A stretch of DNA of 64,000 nucleotides from Thermohalobaculum sp965247385 (GCA_965247385.1 CBDFHG010000002.1:186001-250000); one strand, 5' to 3'. Counted from the first letter of the stretch, positions 45,740 through 55,795 are shown. Notes: generated from the letters alone by a model not told the origin. Numbers and translations are program-made.

Positions 45740-45778
45740 GACTATTGAGTCTCCGTCCTCTGTTCCGTTTCTGCCAGT

Positions 45779-47107
45779 CTACTCAACCTTGAGCGACAGG
45801 ATATCCTGGGCGCGAAGCCAGCCGGGCGAGTCCTCCGGCAATGCTTTGGCCACCCGGCGTGCATGCACCATAGCGTCCTTGATGTTGCCTCTCAGCGCAA
45901 ACCTTTCCGCCGTCGCCAGCGCCGCCATGCCATCATTGCCGGCGCGGGAGTAGGCTGTGGCCAAGTCACGCAACGCCGCCGCATCTCCCAGATCACGCCG
46001 CCGCGCGTTTTGCAAGACCTCCAACGCCTCGGCATCGGCCTCGGGTTGGCCAAGCGCCAGCAGCACGCGGCCCAGGCCTGCCTCCAGAAGCGGCTCCGCC
46101 GGAGCCAGGCGCACCGCCTGGCGATACAGCAGCACGGCTTCCTCAGCGCGCCCGGTCTCGAATAGGATCTGGCCCTTGAGTTCGATGTAGAACGGGTCAC
46201 TGGGGCGCATTGCGATCAGCCGGTCGGTGGCGTCGATCGCTTCGGACATCGCAGGCAATCGATAGAGCGCGACAGCCTTGGTATACAATGCCTCTTCGGT
46301 CTCGGCCTCGCTTTCCAACCGGTCGAGAACCCGCTCGGGATTATCGAGATACCCGATCAGCTTGGCCCGCATCCGCCCATGCCAATAGGTGCGGGCGGGA
46401 TCCTCCGGATAAGTGCGTCCGGCGGCCTCGCCCACTCGGCGTTCGACCAGTTGGACGCGCTCGGTTCCCAGCGGGTGAGTCTGAACGAAGGGATCGACAT
46501 TATCCAGGTTGAACACCTCCTGGCCACGGAAGCGTTCCAGCAAAGTCAACATCCCGCTTGGGTCTATCCGTGCACGCGCAAGGTATTGCAGCGCCGCCTG
46601 GTCGGCCGCAGCCTCTTCGCTCCGGTTGTAGCGCAGCAGCGTGCGCTGGATTGTAGATTGGCTGCCGGCGATCACCGCAGTCGCGGCCGCGCCGCCGCCA
46701 GCAACGCCCGCGGCAATCCCGACCAGCAATCCGAGGAGGGCGGGACCACGGGCATTGCGGACGTTGATTTGGCGCCGAGCCTGATGACCGCCCGCAAGGT
46801 GGCCGGTCTCATGGGCAATGACGGCCAGCAATTCCTCGGGCGTATCCAGCATCTGCAACAGGCCGGTATGCAGGAACATGTTATTGCCGTTGGCGACGAA
46901 GGCATTCAGACTGCGGTCATTCAGGATGTATAGGTCGATGGTATCCGGTCCGTAACCTGCCGCCTGGAAGATCGGCGACGCCATGGTCTTCAGGGTGCGC
47001 TCGATCTCGGCATCGCGGATCAGCCCGGCCGCCGCTGCCAGTTGCGGCAGCAATCCGATGGCCAGGGCGGTCAACCCGGTCAGAACTTGTTTGACTAACT
47101 GTGGCAA
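45779..47107 (-). CDS. M48 metalloprotease with TPR repeats (BepA-like)
   Basis: Periplasmic zinc protease; the E. coli relative BepA degrades misassembled outer-membrane proteins such as LptD and BamA. The 442 residues have a signal peptide (~1-26), the M48 domain with AVIAHETGHLAGGHQ (HExxH near residue 97), a hydrophobic stretch (~121-145), the third zinc ligand in EEAAADQAALQY and a C-terminal helical TPR region (~260-435, LYRQAVRLAPAEPLLEAGLG). It shares its orientation with the DsbA-like gene 39 bases downstream, so joint envelope quality control is plausible. Confidence 0.9.
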   Translation of the reverse strand: MPQLVKQVLTGLTALAIGLLPQLAAAAGLIRDAEIERTLKTMASPIFQAAGYGPDTIDLYILNDRSLNAFVANGNNMFLHTGLLQMLDTPEELLAVIAHETGHLAGGHQARRQINVRNARGPALLGLLVGIAAGVAGGGAAATAVIAGSQSTIQRTLLRYNRSEEAAADQAALQYLARARIDPSGMLTLLERFRGQEVFNLDNVDPFVQTHPLGTERVQLVERRVGEAAGRTYPEDPARTYWHGRMRAKLIGYLDNPERVLDRLESEAETEEALYTKAVALYRLPAMSEAIDATDRLIAMRPSDPFYIELKGQILFETGRAEEAVLLYRQAVRLAPAEPLLEAGLGRVLLALGQPEADAEALEVLQNARRRDLGDAAALRDLATAYSRAGNDGMAALATAERFALRGNIKDAMVHARRVAKALPEDSPGWLRAQDILSLKVE

Positions 47108-47211
47108 GGATCGCTCTCCTCATATCGACGACCGCCAACCGGTTGTCGTCACCCGAACCGGCGGTCATAAGAACATAACCGCCGCCGCTATGACAAATAA
47201 GGAAACTGTTC

Positions 47212-48375
47212 GTGAGGATTTCAAGTCGCAGCCAGACGGCGCCGTTCATCGCCATGGATGTGCTGGCCGAGGCACAAACCATCGAGGCGGCTGGAACCAG
47301 GGTGATCCACATGGAGGTGGGCGAGCCTGCCTTTGGCGCGCCACGCGCCGCGCGCGAGGCGTTGGCGGCGGCGCTCGGCCGGGGCGAGACAATGGGCTAC
47401 ACGAGCGGGTTGGGGCTGAGCGAACTGCGCGCGGGTATCGCTGCGCTTTACCTTCGACGCTACGGGATCGAGATCGATCCGGCACGTGTGGTTGTGACCT
47501 CGGGTTCGTCGGGCGGGTTCCTGCTGTCCTTCCTGACGCTGTTCGATGTCGGCCAGCGGGTCGCAATCGCCGATCCGGGTTATCCCTGCTACCGCAATAT
47601 ACTGGGCACCTTGGGGCTGGAGCCGGTGCGGATCGAGGCCGAACTGGCCTCGCGTTACCAACCAACGCCGGACTTGCTCGCGGGTATCGCCGGGCGGCTG
47701 GATGGACTTCTGGTCGCCAGCCCGGCAAACCCGACCGGCACCATGCTGGACCACGCCGCGCTGACGGCGCTGATCAGGTATTGCGCCGACCGGGGCATGG
47801 CGCTGATCTCGGACGAAATCTATCACGGGCTGACCTACGAGACCTCCGCCGTTTCTGCGCTGGAACTGACCGATCAGGTCTTCGTCATCAACAGCTTCTC
47901 GAAATACTATGCCATGACCGGCTGGCGGATCGGCTGGATGGTGGTGCCGGAGGGCTTCGTTCGCACGGTGCAGAACCTGGCACAGAACCTGTTCATCTGC
48001 CCCAGCCATGCCAGCCAAGTCGCCGCCCTTGCCGCCTTGTCCGAAGAAGGTGAGGCCGAGGTTGCCGGCCATCTGGTAAATTATGCGCGCAACCGCGCGG
48101 CGCTGATGGCCACGCTGCCGGGACTGGGATTCACCGACATCTCGCCTGCCGACGGGGCATTCTACGTCTATGCGGGGGTCTCACGGCTGACCAATGACAG
48201 TCGCGAGTTCTGCGCTGCGCTTCTTGCCAAGGCCGGGGTGGCCGCTACCCCAGGCGTGGATTTCGACCCGGCCCGGGGGCATGCGACGGTACGCTTCTCA
48301 TTCGCCCAATCCCCGGAGAAGATCGCCGAAGGGATCGAGCGGCTTTCCAGTTTCATCGAGACCGTGGCGGGGTAG
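47212..48375 (+). CDS. PLP-dependent aminotransferase, class I/II
   Basis: Fold-type I aminotransferase; the amino-acid substrate is not predictable from sequence. The 387 residues show VIHMEVGEPAFGAP, VVVTSGSSGGFLLSFL, SPANPTGTML (PLP Asn), LISDEIYHGLTYE (PLP Asp/Tyr), and the Schiff-base Lys in NSFSKYYAMTGWRIGW. Start is GTG 47212 with AAGGAA upstream; ATG 47254 is possible. The stop codon TAG is formed by the first copy of a GGGGTA hexamer repeat. Confidence 0.88.
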   Translation: MRISSRSQTAPFIAMDVLAEAQTIEAAGTRVIHMEVGEPAFGAPRAAREALAAALGRGETMGYTSGLGLSELRAGIAALYLRRYGIEIDPARVVVTSGSSGGFLLSFLTLFDVGQRVAIADPGYPCYRNILGTLGLEPVRIEAELASRYQPTPDLLAGIAGRLDGLLVASPANPTGTMLDHAALTALIRYCADRGMALISDEIYHGLTYETSAVSALELTDQVFVINSFSKYYAMTGWRIGWMVVPEGFVRTVQNLAQNLFICPSHASQVAALAALSEEGEAEVAGHLVNYARNRAALMATLPGLGFTDISPADGAFYVYAGVSRLTNDSREFCAALLAKAGVAATPGVDFDPARGHATVRFSFAQSPEKIAEGIERLSSFIETVAG

Positions 48376-48419
48376 GGGTAGGGGTAGGGGTAGGGGTAGG
48401 GGTAGGGGTAGGGGTAGGG
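48369..48419 (+). repeat. (GGGGTA)8 hexanucleotide repeat
   Basis: Eight perfect tandem copies of GGGGTA plus a trailing GGG start four codons from the end of the aminotransferase gene; the first copy supplies its stop codon. The G-rich strand could form a G-quadruplex. It is a simple repeat, not a CRISPR: units are 6 bp without spacers. It lies in the tail-to-tail gap between the aminotransferase gene and rne. Confidence 0.97.
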
Positions 48420-48483
48420 CACGCTTTCCTCTCGGCCAAAAAACTCTGGAACAGATTATTATGTTTTACAATATGTTAGGTGC

Positions 48484-48501
48484 GTGCTCACGCGTGAGCA
48501 C
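48484..48501 (+). repeat. Perfect 18-bp palindrome
   Basis: GTGCTCACGCGTGAGCAC is its own reverse complement and lies in AT-richer DNA between the two convergent genes. It could be a protein-binding site or the core of a bidirectional terminator, but no T-run follows on either strand. Confidence 0.6.
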
Positions 48502-48587
48502 TAATACGCCGCTGATCATATGCGGTACGAACCGCCTTCGTCGAGATAGAGTCGCTCCAAAGAATGCGATCTCTCATCGGCGTGGAA

Positions 48588-48618
48588 GCCGTGATCGGTT
48601 GTATTTCCCGATCACGGC
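48588..48618 (-). terminator. Hairpin downstream of rne
   Basis: Eleven-bp arms (GCCGTGATCGG at 48588-48598, CCGATCACGGC at 48608-48618) with a 9-base loop lie just after the rne stop. There is no T-run, so it may protect the 3' end or terminate weakly. Confidence 0.45.
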
Positions 48619-48633
48619 CCCTGGGTCAAATCG

Positions 48634-51600
48634 TCAGCCCCGCAACCACCATCCGCGCCTTCTCGGGGCGGCTGGGTTTTCGGGTTCGGCCGGTGCTGCG
48701 GCGACAGGTTCCGGCTCCGGTTCGTGTTCCACGATCGGTGCCGGCTCTTTGGCAGATTCCTGCTCCGGTTCCAATTCCGCAACAGGTTCCTGCGCGGGCT
48801 CCGGGTCCGTTGCCGGCACTTCCGGTTCCGCCACTTTTTCGCCACCCACAGCCTCGACCGCCACTTCTGCGGGGGTGTCCTCCACAATGGTCTTTACCGG
48901 TTCCGGCTGGTCCGAAGTGCCAGTCTCGCCAACAACCCCGACATCCTGCTTGGCGACCCCATCTTCGTCCGCCTGCTGACCCGCTTCCACAACCACCGCA
49001 TCATCCTGGCGGCGCGAGCGGCCACGGCCACCACGGCGGCGGCGCGAGCGGCGTTCGCCATCGGGCCCGCCATCGGGCCTGCCATCCCCATCAGTCGCGG
49101 CGGCGGCTTCGCCCGCGTTCTCGCCAGTCTGGCCGGTGTTTTCCTCGGCTCCACTCTCGCTCTCTTCGCGGCGGCGGCGCTGCCCTCCGCGCTTGCCACG
49201 GCGGCGGCGCGACCGGCCTTCTCCAATGTCGTCGGACCGTTCCTCCGGAGGGGCACTCGCGGGCACTGCCTCGACCGCCTCCATTGATGACGACGCGGCA
49301 ACCGATTCCGCGGTGATCACGACATCCGGAGTGTCGATCTGACGCGAACGGGTTCGCAATCGGTCGATGCGGTATTCCGGGCTGGTCATCGACGGATCGC
49401 CAATGACCGTCACAACCAGTTCGTAGCGGTTCTCGATGCGGGCCAGATGCGCCCGCTTCATGTTCATGATGTAGTTTGAGATTTCGATCGGGGTTGTCAC
49501 CATAACTTCGGCCGAGCGGCCGCGCACGCCTTCTTCCTCGGCTTCGCGCAGGATCGACAGCGAGAGGTTCTCGTTCGATCGGACGATCCCCTGGCCCTGG
49601 CAATGCGGGCAGGGCTGAGTGGTCGCCTCCAGCATCCCCGGGCGCAGCCGCTGGCGCGACATCTCCATCAGCCCGAATGCGGAGATGCGGCCGACCTGGA
49701 TGCGGGCGCGGTCCGACTTGAGCCGGTCCTTGATCCGCCTCTCGACGGCGCGGTTGTTGCGGTTTTCCTCCATGTCGATGAAATCGATCACGATCAGGCC
49801 CGCGAGATCGCGCAGACGAAGCTGGCGCGCCACCTCGTCCGCTGCCTCTAGGTTGGTTTTGAGCGCGGTTTCCTCGATCGAGGATTCCTTGGTCGAACGG
49901 CCCGAGTTCACATCGATCGCCACCAGTGCCTCGGTGATGCCGATGACGATGTAACCGCCGGAGCGCAACTGAACCACCGGGCTGAACATCCCGTTGAGAT
50001 AGCTCTCGACCTGGTAACGAATGAACAGCGGGATCGGCTCGACGTATTGCTGCACATGCTTGGCGTGGGACGGCATGAGCATCTTCATGTAGCCTTTGGC
50101 CTCGCGGTAGGCCTCTTCGCCCTCGACCAAGATTGTGTCAATCTCCTTGGAGTAGAGATCGCGGATCGATCGCTTGATCAGCGAGCCTTCCTCATAAATC
50201 AGCGACGGCGCGATGGATTTCAGTGTCAAATCGCGGATCTGCTCCCACTGGCGCAGCAGAAATTCGAAGTCGCGCTTGATCTCGGGCTTGGTGCGCTCGG
50301 CACCCGCAGTGCGGACAATCAATCCAATGCCGTTGGGAACATCAAGTTCGTTGGTGATGTCGCGCAGTCGCTTGCGGTCGCCTGCACTGGTGATCTTGCG
50401 GCTGATCCCGCCACCGCGCGCGGTGTTGGGCATCAACACGCAATAACGGCCCGCCAACGACAGGTATGTGGTAAGCGCCGCACCCTTGTTGCCGCGCTCC
50501 TCTTTGACGACCTGAACCAGCATGATCTGCCGGGCCTTGACGACGTCCTGAATCTTGTAGTGGCGGCTGCGCTTGGCCCGGGCCCTGGCATTTTCTTCCT
50601 GAGTGTCGTCGGGGCCAATCGATTCGACAGTCTCGGTGGCTCCGCCAGGGGTGTCGCCGTTTTCAACATCGTCATCGTCCTTAACGCGCGCGCGGTGCTT
50701 GCGTGTGCGGGTTGGTTTCTTCGCTTCCCCGGCCGCTGGCTGATCGGTACCCTCGCCAGCTTCGGGGGCAACCTCGGGAGCGACCTCGGGGGGGAGCGTT
50801 TCGGCAGGGGCGTCGGCAGGCGCCGCCGCGGCGTCTTCGCCACCCGACGGATCAGAATCCGCCGCTTTCGCAGCAGGTTTCTTGCGCGGGCGCGGAGCGC
50901 GTTTCCTGGTCGGCTTGGCCTTCGGCTTCACTTCTTCATCGACGCCGACTTCGGCATCTTTCGGCGCGGACTCGAGAACATCCTCCGAAACCGAATCGTC
51001 ATCGTCGAGGCCAGCGCTTTCGGCGATGGACTTCGGCGTGGTAGCCGGTTCATCCGTTTCGTCCGTGGAGGTATCGTCCGAATTGGCACCCGAATCGGCC
51101 TCCGCGTCCGGCGCACCTGCCGCGGCGGTCTCAATCCTTGCCGGGTCGCTCTCCTCCTCGTCACCGCCCAGATCGGCGATCTCCAGGCCCTTCACTTCAC
51201 GGGTGCTGGTCTCGGCAGGGGCGGCGCTGTCGTCGGTAACAGAATCCTGGCCCGGTTCGCTCGCGGAATCTTCGCCCGAAAGCTCGATCACCTCGAGCCC
51301 CTTGACCTCGGTGTTCTCCGACGGCTGCTTGCTCCGAGTTCGGCGCTTGCCGCGACGCGACCGGGGTTTGGAATTTTCACCGTCCCCACCATTGTCCTCG
51401 TCGCGCGCCGCCGAGCGTTTTTGCTCGGCCGCTTCCTCGGCCAGCAATGCCTCGCGGTCGGCGACCGGAATCTGGTAGTAGTCGGGATGGACTTCCGAGA
51501 AGGCGAGGAAACCGTGCCGGTTCCCGCCGTACTCAACAAAAGCCGCCTGAAGCGAGGGTTCAACCCGCGCCACCTTGGCGAGATAGATATTTCCAGCTAG

Positions 51601-51711
51601 CTGGCGCTTGTTGATCGATTCGAAGTCGAATTCGTCAACCTTGTTTCCATCGGCCACGACAACCCTGGTCTCTTCCAGGTGTGTGGCGTCGATGAGCATC
51701 TTTTTTGCCAT
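48634..51711 (-). CDS. rne: Ribonuclease E
   Basis: Essential endonuclease and scaffold of the RNA degradosome. Of ~1025 residues, the N-terminus is AKKMLIDATHLEETRVVVAD. The S1 domain (~20-80, GNIYLAKVARVEPSLQAAFV) is interrupted by a ~290-residue charged, Asp/Glu- and Lys-rich insertion typical of alphaproteobacteria and resumes at HYKIQDVVKARQIMLVQVVK. The catalytic DNase I-like domain has AIDVNSGR and VIDFIDMEE (metal Asps), and the zinc-link is TQPCPHCQGQG. The C-terminal ~270 residues are Arg-rich then acidic and end in PRRRGWWLRG. I chose ATG 51711; ATG 51726 or 51771 are alternatives because the ribosome site is weak. Confidence 0.94.
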   Translation of the reverse strand: MAKKMLIDATHLEETRVVVADGNKVDEFDFESINKRQLAGNIYLAKVARVEPSLQAAFVEYGGNRHGFLAFSEVHPDYYQIPVADREALLAEEAAEQKRSAARDEDNGGDGENSKPRSRRGKRRTRSKQPSENTEVKGLEVIELSGEDSASEPGQDSVTDDSAAPAETSTREVKGLEIADLGGDEEESDPARIETAAAGAPDAEADSGANSDDTSTDETDEPATTPKSIAESAGLDDDDSVSEDVLESAPKDAEVGVDEEVKPKAKPTRKRAPRPRKKPAAKAADSDPSGGEDAAAAPADAPAETLPPEVAPEVAPEAGEGTDQPAAGEAKKPTRTRKHRARVKDDDDVENGDTPGGATETVESIGPDDTQEENARARAKRSRHYKIQDVVKARQIMLVQVVKEERGNKGAALTTYLSLAGRYCVLMPNTARGGGISRKITSAGDRKRLRDITNELDVPNGIGLIVRTAGAERTKPEIKRDFEFLLRQWEQIRDLTLKSIAPSLIYEEGSLIKRSIRDLYSKEIDTILVEGEEAYREAKGYMKMLMPSHAKHVQQYVEPIPLFIRYQVESYLNGMFSPVVQLRSGGYIVIGITEALVAIDVNSGRSTKESSIEETALKTNLEAADEVARQLRLRDLAGLIVIDFIDMEENRNNRAVERRIKDRLKSDRARIQVGRISAFGLMEMSRQRLRPGMLEATTQPCPHCQGQGIVRSNENLSLSILREAEEEGVRGRSAEVMVTTPIEISNYIMNMKRAHLARIENRYELVVTVIGDPSMTSPEYRIDRLRTRSRQIDTPDVVITAESVAASSSMEAVEAVPASAPPEERSDDIGEGRSRRRRGKRGGQRRRREESESGAEENTGQTGENAGEAAAATDGDGRPDGGPDGERRSRRRRGGRGRSRRQDDAVVVEAGQQADEDGVAKQDVGVVGETGTSDQPEPVKTIVEDTPAEVAVEAVGGEKVAEPEVPATDPEPAQEPVAELEPEQESAKEPAPIVEHEPEPEPVAAAPAEPENPAAPRRRGWWLRG

Positions 51712-52187
51712 GTATATTGTCGCCATTCCGCTTCGCGCCGCGGCTCCGGCCGGGGCATTGCGATCTGACATCTTTCATATTGAGCGAGCCTAAGCCGACG
51801 CGCGACCGGGGCACTGGCCTGGATGGCCGGATGCCTGTCTCGATCTGATCGAATTTCACGTGGGTTTTGCATCGCATTCTTTGTCCGGTCGCCAGAGCTC
51901 TGACGCAGTGAATCATACCGCGCATAGCACGGTTTACGGATCGATCTTCATCCGATCCGGCTGATCGCGCGGTGCGTCTTGCGCAGCATCGCGAAAGGTG
52001 CCGGAACTGATGCTTTGCAGCGGACCCAGGAAACAACGAAAGTTTAACGGATTTCCGAAAATGGTCCGGGCAACTCAACCCACCCTGAGCATATAGAGAA
52101 CCAGCACCGGATAAACAAACGGAATTTTGCCCAAGCGGTTCGCGTGCTGGATTTGGGTCGTTATATGCTGGACTTGTGGGGTTGGTG
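51712..52187. promoter_or_regulatory. Divergent intergenic region with the rne leader
   Basis: These 476 bases separate rne (minus) from an amidase gene (plus). No ORF is convincing. In other bacteria the rne 5' leader is long and structured and lets RNase E cut its own mRNA; the length here would allow the same, but I see no specific conserved hairpin I can name. Both promoters must lie in this region. Confidence 0.5.
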
Positions 52188-52988
52188 ATGGCGCGTGTGC
52201 GCAGGATGCTCGTCCGGGCCAAAATTGGCACGACCGTAATGGTTTCGGCAGGCTGGATAGTGCTCGCCACTTCGTCGTTCGCGGCGGAGGTCGTTGTCGC
52301 CATCGATCCCGGCCATGGTGGAATCGACCCGGGGGCGAGTTTTGAAAACGTCGCGGAAAAGCAGGTTGTGCTGGACTTCGCCCTGCGCCTCGCCACCAAT
52401 ATTGACAACTCACCGGGCCTTCGCGCCTTCCTGATCCGTGCCGACGACAGCTTTCTAACCCTCGGCCAGCGCATCCGGCGCGCCCGCGACGGCGGGGCCA
52501 ACCTGATCGTCTCGCTCCATGCGGACACCACCAGCGATGGCCTGGCCGAGGGTGCCCATGTCTACACTTTGTCGCGTGAAGGCTCCGACGAGGCGGCGAG
52601 CGATCCAGCCGAGCGCGAGAACAGGGCCGACATTATCGGCGGCATTGCCCTGGTGGGAGAATCCGACGGCCTGACATCGCTGCTGGTCGACCTAGCCCAG
52701 CGTGGCACCGACGACGAGGCCGACAACCTGACGGCAGCGGTGCTGGAGGCGATGGCGGGCAACGTGACGCTGCTGCCGACCGAACCGCATCGAAGGGCGA
52801 ACTTCAGGGGGTTGAAGGCGCCGGAAATCCCGTCGATCCTGGTCGAGCTTGGCTATCTCAGCAACGCCCGCGACCGCCACCGTATGGCCTCGGATGCGTG
52901 GCGCGGGCGGGTGGCGGCGGCGTTGGCTCGCGGAATCCATAGCTGGACCGGCACTGCCAGCCCCGGTTTCTTGGCGCCAAAGAAGTAG
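52188..52988 (+). CDS. amiC: N-acetylmuramoyl-L-alanine amidase (Amidase_3)
   Basis: Periplasmic zinc amidase that removes stem peptides from murein, used in daughter-cell separation. The 266 residues have a signal peptide (~1-33) and the Amidase_3 domain: VVAIDPGHGGIDPGAS (zinc His), the zinc Glu in FENVAEKQVV, IVSLHADT (zinc His) and SILVELGYLSNARD (catalytic Glu). There is no N-terminal AMIN domain, so it is shorter than E. coli AmiC. ATG 52188 is used; GTG 52176 is an alternative. It precedes a class A penicillin-binding protein. Confidence 0.9.
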   Translation: MARVRRMLVRAKIGTTVMVSAGWIVLATSSFAAEVVVAIDPGHGGIDPGASFENVAEKQVVLDFALRLATNIDNSPGLRAFLIRADDSFLTLGQRIRRARDGGANLIVSLHADTTSDGLAEGAHVYTLSREGSDEAASDPAERENRADIIGGIALVGESDGLTSLLVDLAQRGTDDEADNLTAAVLEAMAGNVTLLPTEPHRRANFRGLKAPEIPSILVELGYLSNARDRHRMASDAWRGRVAAALARGIHSWTGTASPGFLAPKK

Positions 52989-53124
52989 CGTAACTTGGGC
53001 AAAGGCCTTAAACCCGCCTTTGCGCGGACCTATCTTCCTGCTACGGCCTGTTCCGATGGCGATACTGTCGGGCCCGCGATCCGGTCTTGGTCGGGAACAT
53101 GTACAAAATGGCGGTTGAGGCGGC

Positions 53125-55719
53125 ATGATCCGTTTTATTGGCTCCCTGTTCAGCTTTCTCAGCACCGGAGTGATCTTTGCGGTCGGCGGTGTTGCCGGGC
53201 TGGTCTATCTCTATGGCCGCGACCTGCCCGCGCATGACGATCTGGTGAATTATCATCCGAAACTGCTGACCCGGGTTTACTCCGGCGAGGGTCAGGTCAT
53301 CGCCGAGTTCTATCGCGAAAAGCGGATCTTCATCCCCATCGACGAGATACCGGATCTGGTCAAGGACGCCTTCATTTCAGCCGAGGACAAAAACTTCTAC
53401 TCCCATCCCGGGGTCGATGCGGTCGGCATCGCCAAGGCGGTCGCGCGCTACGTTTTGGCCGTCTCCGCCGGGCGTCCGGCGCGGCTGTCGGGGGCCTCGA
53501 CAATCACCCAGCAGGTCGTAAAGAATTTTAAGGTCGGCCGCGAACGCAAATTCGAGCGCAAGATCAAGGAGGCCATCCTCTCGGTGCGTATTTCCGAGGC
53601 GATGTCGAAGGACCTGATCCTGGAACTCTACATGAACGACATCTTCCTGGGCCAGAACACCTATGGGGTGGTTGCCGCCGCCCAACGCTATTTCGGCAAG
53701 ACGCTGGAAGAGTTGACCCCCGAGGATGCCGCCTACCTGGCGGCGCTGCCCAAAGCGCCGTCGGACCTGCATCCGGTGCGCCAGTACGATCGGGCGCTGG
53801 AACGGCGCAATTATGTCCTGGAGGAAATGGCGCAGAACGGCCATCTGAGCCGCGAGGATGCCGAGGTGGCCAAGAAACGCCCCCTCGAGACCATTGTCGG
53901 CAAGGAGCGGCCGCAGGTATTGGCCAACGCCCGGCCCAGCTACTTCAGCCAGGAAGTGCGCCGCCAGCTTGTCGCCGAACTGGGCGAGGGCGAACTGTAC
54001 GAGGGGGGCCTGACCATCCGTGCGACGGTCGATCCGGAACTGCAGGAGATCGCCGCCCGCGCGCTGCGCCGCAGGCTGGAGAAGTATGACCGGGGCAGGG
54101 CCGTTTATCGTGGCCCGGTCTCCCGGATCGAGGCGGTCGCCGGTGGTGAGACCGAAAACTGGCGCGAACTGCTCGCCGCCGTCGAGATGCCGCGCGACAT
54201 CCCCGGCTGGCAGTCGGCTGTGGTGTTGGATACCGGTAAAACCACTGCTCTGGTCGGTATCGAAGGGCTCGAAGGCGACGGCACCGCGCGCCTGAAACTG
54301 GCGACCGAGAAAAAATGGATCAAGGCGATCCGCCGCGACGGCGAAAGGCAAGGCGCGCCCAGGCGGCCTTCGGATCTCTGGCAGAAGGGCGATGTGGTGT
54401 TCGTCGCTCTGGACGAAGATGGCAAAACCTGGTCTCAGCGCCAATTGCCCGAGGTGCAGGGCGGTTTCATGGCCATGGATCCGTTCTCGGGTCGCGTGCT
54501 GGCGATCCAGGGCGGGTTCTCATTCCAGGCGAGTGTCTTCGACCGGGCAACCCAGGCGCTGCGCCAGCCCGGTTCGGCCTTCAAGCCCTTCGTCTACGCA
54601 GCCGCACTGGATGCAGGCTATACCCCGGCCACGGTCGTGCTGGACGCCCCGGTGGTGGTGCGTCAGCAGGGGCAGGAAGCCTGGCGCCCGAAGAATTCCT
54701 CCGATAAGTTCTACGGTCCGTCGCCGCTGCGGCTTGGTCTGGAATTGTCACGCAACCTGATGACGGTCCGGATTGCCCAACAGATCGGCATGGACCGGGT
54801 GGCGGAATATGCCGAACGCTTTGGGGTCTACGAAAACATGCCGACCCTACTGTCCTATGCGCTTGGGGCTGGCGAGACAACGCTCTACAACATGGTCGCC
54901 GCCTACGGCATGTTCGCCAATGGCGGCAGGCGGGTGCGCCCGACCGTGGTCGATCGCGTCCAGGACCGTTTCGGCAACACCCTGTTCCGGCACGACCCGC
55001 GAATATGCCGGGGCTGCGTGGGAGAGGATGCCGCCGCCGCGAACACACCACTGCTGTTCGACCAGAGATTGCAGATCATGGACCCGGTGACGGCCTACCA
55101 ACTCGTCTCGATGATGGAGGGGGTTGTCTTGCGCGGCACCGCCATCCGGACAGTGGGCGGGCTGGATTTTCCCGTTGCGGGCAAGACCGGCACCACCAAC
55201 GAGGCGCGCGATGCCTGGTTCATCGGCTTCACCGCCAACATGGTTGCCGGCTGCTTCATCGGCTACGACACCCCCACACCGATGGGGCGCGACGTCTATG
55301 GCGGCACGCTCTGCGGCCCGGTGTTCAGGGAGTTCATCTCCGAAGCAATGAAAACCCGAACCCCGGGCGAGTTCCAGGAACCGGTCCGCAGCGGGATGAT
55401 CCAGGTCAAGATCGACCGCGGGACCGGCGAGCGTCTGCCCGATGATTCGCTGGGTGCCCACGTCGTCACCGAACTGTTCAAACTGGGCGCCGAGCCCGAG
55501 CTGTACGCCACCGTCACGGCACTCTCGGGCGATGATGCGCTGTTCGGCGGCATGAGTTCGGCCCTGTTTACTGGCATCGACGCCACCGACCTGCCCTTCG
55601 ACGAGGAAAACGCTATCCGGGCGCCCAGTGGAACCGACGCCACCACCACCGATGCGCCACCAAAACCGCAACCGCCAACCGCAGGCACTGTCGGGCTTGG
55701 GACCGGCGGGCTCTACTGA
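53125..55719 (+). CDS. mrcA: Penicillin-binding protein 1A
   Basis: Bifunctional murein glycosyltransferase/transpeptidase. The 864 residues have an N-terminal membrane helix (~10-32) and the GT51 domain with AFISAEDKNFYSHPG and STITQQVVKNF (catalytic Glu and binding motifs). An OB-like insert follows, then the transpeptidase with active-site Ser in RQPGSAFKPFVYA, SRN(LMT) as second motif and GKTGTTNEARDAW as the KTG motif. The C-terminal tail is Pro/Thr-rich. The protein is typical in size and intact. Confidence 0.95.
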   Translation: MIRFIGSLFSFLSTGVIFAVGGVAGLVYLYGRDLPAHDDLVNYHPKLLTRVYSGEGQVIAEFYREKRIFIPIDEIPDLVKDAFISAEDKNFYSHPGVDAVGIAKAVARYVLAVSAGRPARLSGASTITQQVVKNFKVGRERKFERKIKEAILSVRISEAMSKDLILELYMNDIFLGQNTYGVVAAAQRYFGKTLEELTPEDAAYLAALPKAPSDLHPVRQYDRALERRNYVLEEMAQNGHLSREDAEVAKKRPLETIVGKERPQVLANARPSYFSQEVRRQLVAELGEGELYEGGLTIRATVDPELQEIAARALRRRLEKYDRGRAVYRGPVSRIEAVAGGETENWRELLAAVEMPRDIPGWQSAVVLDTGKTTALVGIEGLEGDGTARLKLATEKKWIKAIRRDGERQGAPRRPSDLWQKGDVVFVALDEDGKTWSQRQLPEVQGGFMAMDPFSGRVLAIQGGFSFQASVFDRATQALRQPGSAFKPFVYAAALDAGYTPATVVLDAPVVVRQQGQEAWRPKNSSDKFYGPSPLRLGLELSRNLMTVRIAQQIGMDRVAEYAERFGVYENMPTLLSYALGAGETTLYNMVAAYGMFANGGRRVRPTVVDRVQDRFGNTLFRHDPRICRGCVGEDAAAANTPLLFDQRLQIMDPVTAYQLVSMMEGVVLRGTAIRTVGGLDFPVAGKTGTTNEARDAWFIGFTANMVAGCFIGYDTPTPMGRDVYGGTLCGPVFREFISEAMKTRTPGEFQEPVRSGMIQVKIDRGTGERLPDDSLGAHVVTELFKLGAEPELYATVTALSGDDALFGGMSSALFTGIDATDLPFDEENAIRAPSGTDATTTDAPPKPQPPTAGTVGLGTGGLY

Positions 55720-55795
55720 GTTGCTGTCACATTGCTTTACCTGCTTTCAAACCACCGCTATCTAGGCGCCAGTACAAGCGCTGTTCGAGGATTCC

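Noticed and set aside
48369..48419. CRISPR-like repeat track
   Set aside because: The units are 6 bp and directly abut, with no spacers and no cas genes.
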